Shown: positions 5,464-6,185 of the stretch, piece by piece
How positions within the stretch are numbered: the stretch's first letter is position 1
How the letters are laid out: each line of letters opens with the position of its first letter
NCBI GenBank assembly: GCA_024403215.1
Contig: JAKSSJ010000056.1
Span: forward strand, 1-6,185
DNA length: 6,185 nucleotides
Origin: Clostridia bacterium
GTDB taxonomy: Bacteria > Bacillota > Clostridia > Peptostreptococcales > Anaerovoracaceae
Direction: 5' to 3'
The notes under the pieces: generated by a model
Database searches by the model: none
Told to the model about the DNA's origin: nothing
The model's input: the letters and a program-made list of their open reading frames with translations, nothing else
Translations under genes and position numbers: made by a program

Positions 5464-5688
5464 ATGAAGTACGAAGTTATCCGTGAAATCTTTAACAGAT
5501 GCTCAGGTAATCAAATGCGAGATGTCTTTGTAACAAATGAAGACGTTGAGGACCCCGAAAGCTATGTCAAAAATATGCTTGTCGGGGATATTGAGATTTT
5601 TGAGAAGTCTGTTTTAGAGAACGGAGACATCATCATTGACGTTGTTATAAATGGTCTTAAACAACGATTTAGTTTTAGTCAAGACTAG
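5464..5688 (+). CDS. Small conserved-looking protein of unknown function in the nickel-maturation cassette
   Basis: I do not recognise a named family with certainty for this 74-aa protein. It starts MKYEVIREIFNRCSGNQMRDVF, with a single cysteine (C13) in CSGNQMRD, continues with an acidic stretch (NEDVEDPESYV), and ends in alternating hydrophobic strands (IEIFEKSVLENGDIIIDVVINGLKQRFSF), so a small alpha/beta fold is likely. No membrane segment or signal is seen. It lies 32 bases after cooT and 11 bases before cooC on the same strand, which makes it a likely helper in nickel insertion or CODH maturation; that is guilt by association. The nearest purine-rich site (AAAGG, 5443-5447) is 16 bases from the ATG, farther than usual, so translation may be weak. 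No other in-frame start fits better. Confidence 0.75.
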   Translation: MKYEVIREIFNRCSGNQMRDVFVTNEDVEDPESYVKNMLVGDIEIFEKSVLENGDIIIDVVINGLKQRFSFSQD

Positions 5689-5699
5689 AGGATAAAATT

Positions 5700-6185
5700 A
5701 TGGCAATTAAAATTGCAGTTGCAGGAAAAGGCGGAACAGGTAAAACAACTTTCTGCGGAATGCTCATTGATTGGATGGGAAAGAACGGAAAGAGTCCTAT
5801 TCTTGCAGTTGATGCAGATGCAAATTCAAACTTAAATGAAGTCTTAGGCGTAGAAGTAGAAACTACACTTGGAGATGTTAGAGAGCTTATTGCAACTGCA
5901 GAGAATAAACTTGAAAGCCCAATTCCTGTTGGAATGAGCAAACAAGATTTTATGGATCATAAGCTTCAGTCAGCAATTGTTGAAGACGATGAGTTTGACT
6001 TAATCGTTATGGGAAGAACTCAAGGAAAGGGTTGCTACTGCTTTGTAAATGATCTTCTAACAAGAGAGCTTATCAAGCTCGAAAAGAATTACCCATACAT
6101 GGTAGTTGATAACGAAGCTGGTATGGAGCATATCAGCAGAGGCATACTTCCAGATGTTGATTACATCATTGTGGTTTCTGACTGC
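5700..6185 (+). CDS. cooC: CooC-type ATPase for nickel insertion into CO dehydrogenase, 3' partial
   Basis: The first 162 residues are present of a protein usually about 250-260 aa; the window ends inside it. It is a MinD/Mrp-class P-loop ATPase: deviant Walker A GKGGTGKTT (9-17, with K10 and K15), switch segment VDADAN (37-42) and Walker B region VVDNEAGMEH (135-144). The CxC motif, C112-Y-C114 in GKGCYCF, is the mark of CooC, where the two cysteines bind metal and zinc/nickel at the dimer interface. In known systems ATP hydrolysis by CooC drives nickel insertion into the CODH C-cluster; AcsF-type paralogs serve acetyl-CoA synthase and cannot be excluded. AGAGGA (5687-5692) precedes the ATG. 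It ends the visible His-rich, cooT, unknown, cooC run. CODH/ACS genes are expected nearby. Confidence 0.93.
   Translation, partial: MAIKIAVAGKGGTGKTTFCGMLIDWMGKNGKSPILAVDADANSNLNEVLGVEVETTLGDVRELIATAENKLESPIPVGMSKQDFMDHKLQSAIVEDDEFDLIVMGRTQGKGCYCFVNDLLTRELIKLEKNYPYMVVDNEAGMEHISRGILPDVDYIIVVSDC

Noticed and set aside
1..6185. CRISPR arrays, tRNA or rRNA genes, insertion sequences, phage genes
   Set aside because: No spaced repeat array, no cloverleaf or rRNA-like segment, and no transposase, integrase or phage product was seen on either strand.

Overview
The window is an AT-rich stretch of an anaerobic, acetogenic member of the Clostridia. This assignment is an inference from gene content: an RnfC2-MetV-MetF type methylenetetrahydrofolate reductase, a corrinoid protein, and nickel/CO-dehydrogenase maturation genes (CooT, CooC). 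Together these belong to the Wood-Ljungdahl (reductive acetyl-CoA) pathway. The AT-rich base composition, AGGAGG-type ribosome binding sites and U-tract hairpin terminators fit a low-GC Gram-positive. Genus cannot be fixed from the sequence alone; an Acetobacterium/Eubacterium/Blautia-like acetogen is a reasonable guess.

Region 1 (1-2393, plus strand) is the 3' end of a tightly packed operon: an RnfC-like NADH-side flavin/iron-sulfur subunit (cut by the window start), the cysteine-rich MetV, and MetF. The operon ends in a perfect 15-bp hairpin with A- and T-tracts that can act in both directions. These three products should form an NADH-dependent complex reducing 5,10-methylene-THF to 5-methyl-THF, the last step of the methyl branch.

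Region 2 (2406-4248) holds a convergently transcribed 508-aa PucR/CdaR-type regulator on the minus strand and a 316-bp AT-rich intergenic region. That region carries a good minus-strand promoter, two perfect palindromes (4019-4034 and 4048-4059), a 10-bp-phased direct repeat and a 22-bp all-A/T palindrome.

Region 3 (4249-4916, plus strand) is a single MtaC/MtbC-type corrinoid protein gene with its own strong terminator. No methyltransferase (MtaB, MttB or MtaA type) lies beside it in the window.

Region 4 (4936-6185, plus strand) is a run of four genes: a 100-aa His-rich protein, CooT, a 74-aa protein of unknown function, and CooC (cut by the window end). They look like a nickel-delivery and insertion cassette for CO dehydrogenase/acetyl-CoA synthase, which probably lies downstream.

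Taken together, the window joins the end of the methyl branch (MTHFR) to maturation of the carbonyl branch (CODH/ACS), with a regulator and a stand-alone methyl-carrying corrinoid protein between them. The parts best worth following up are the regulator/corrinoid pair with its palindromes, the His-rich protein whose layout appears to be the reverse of CooJ, and the unknown 74-aa protein in the nickel cassette.
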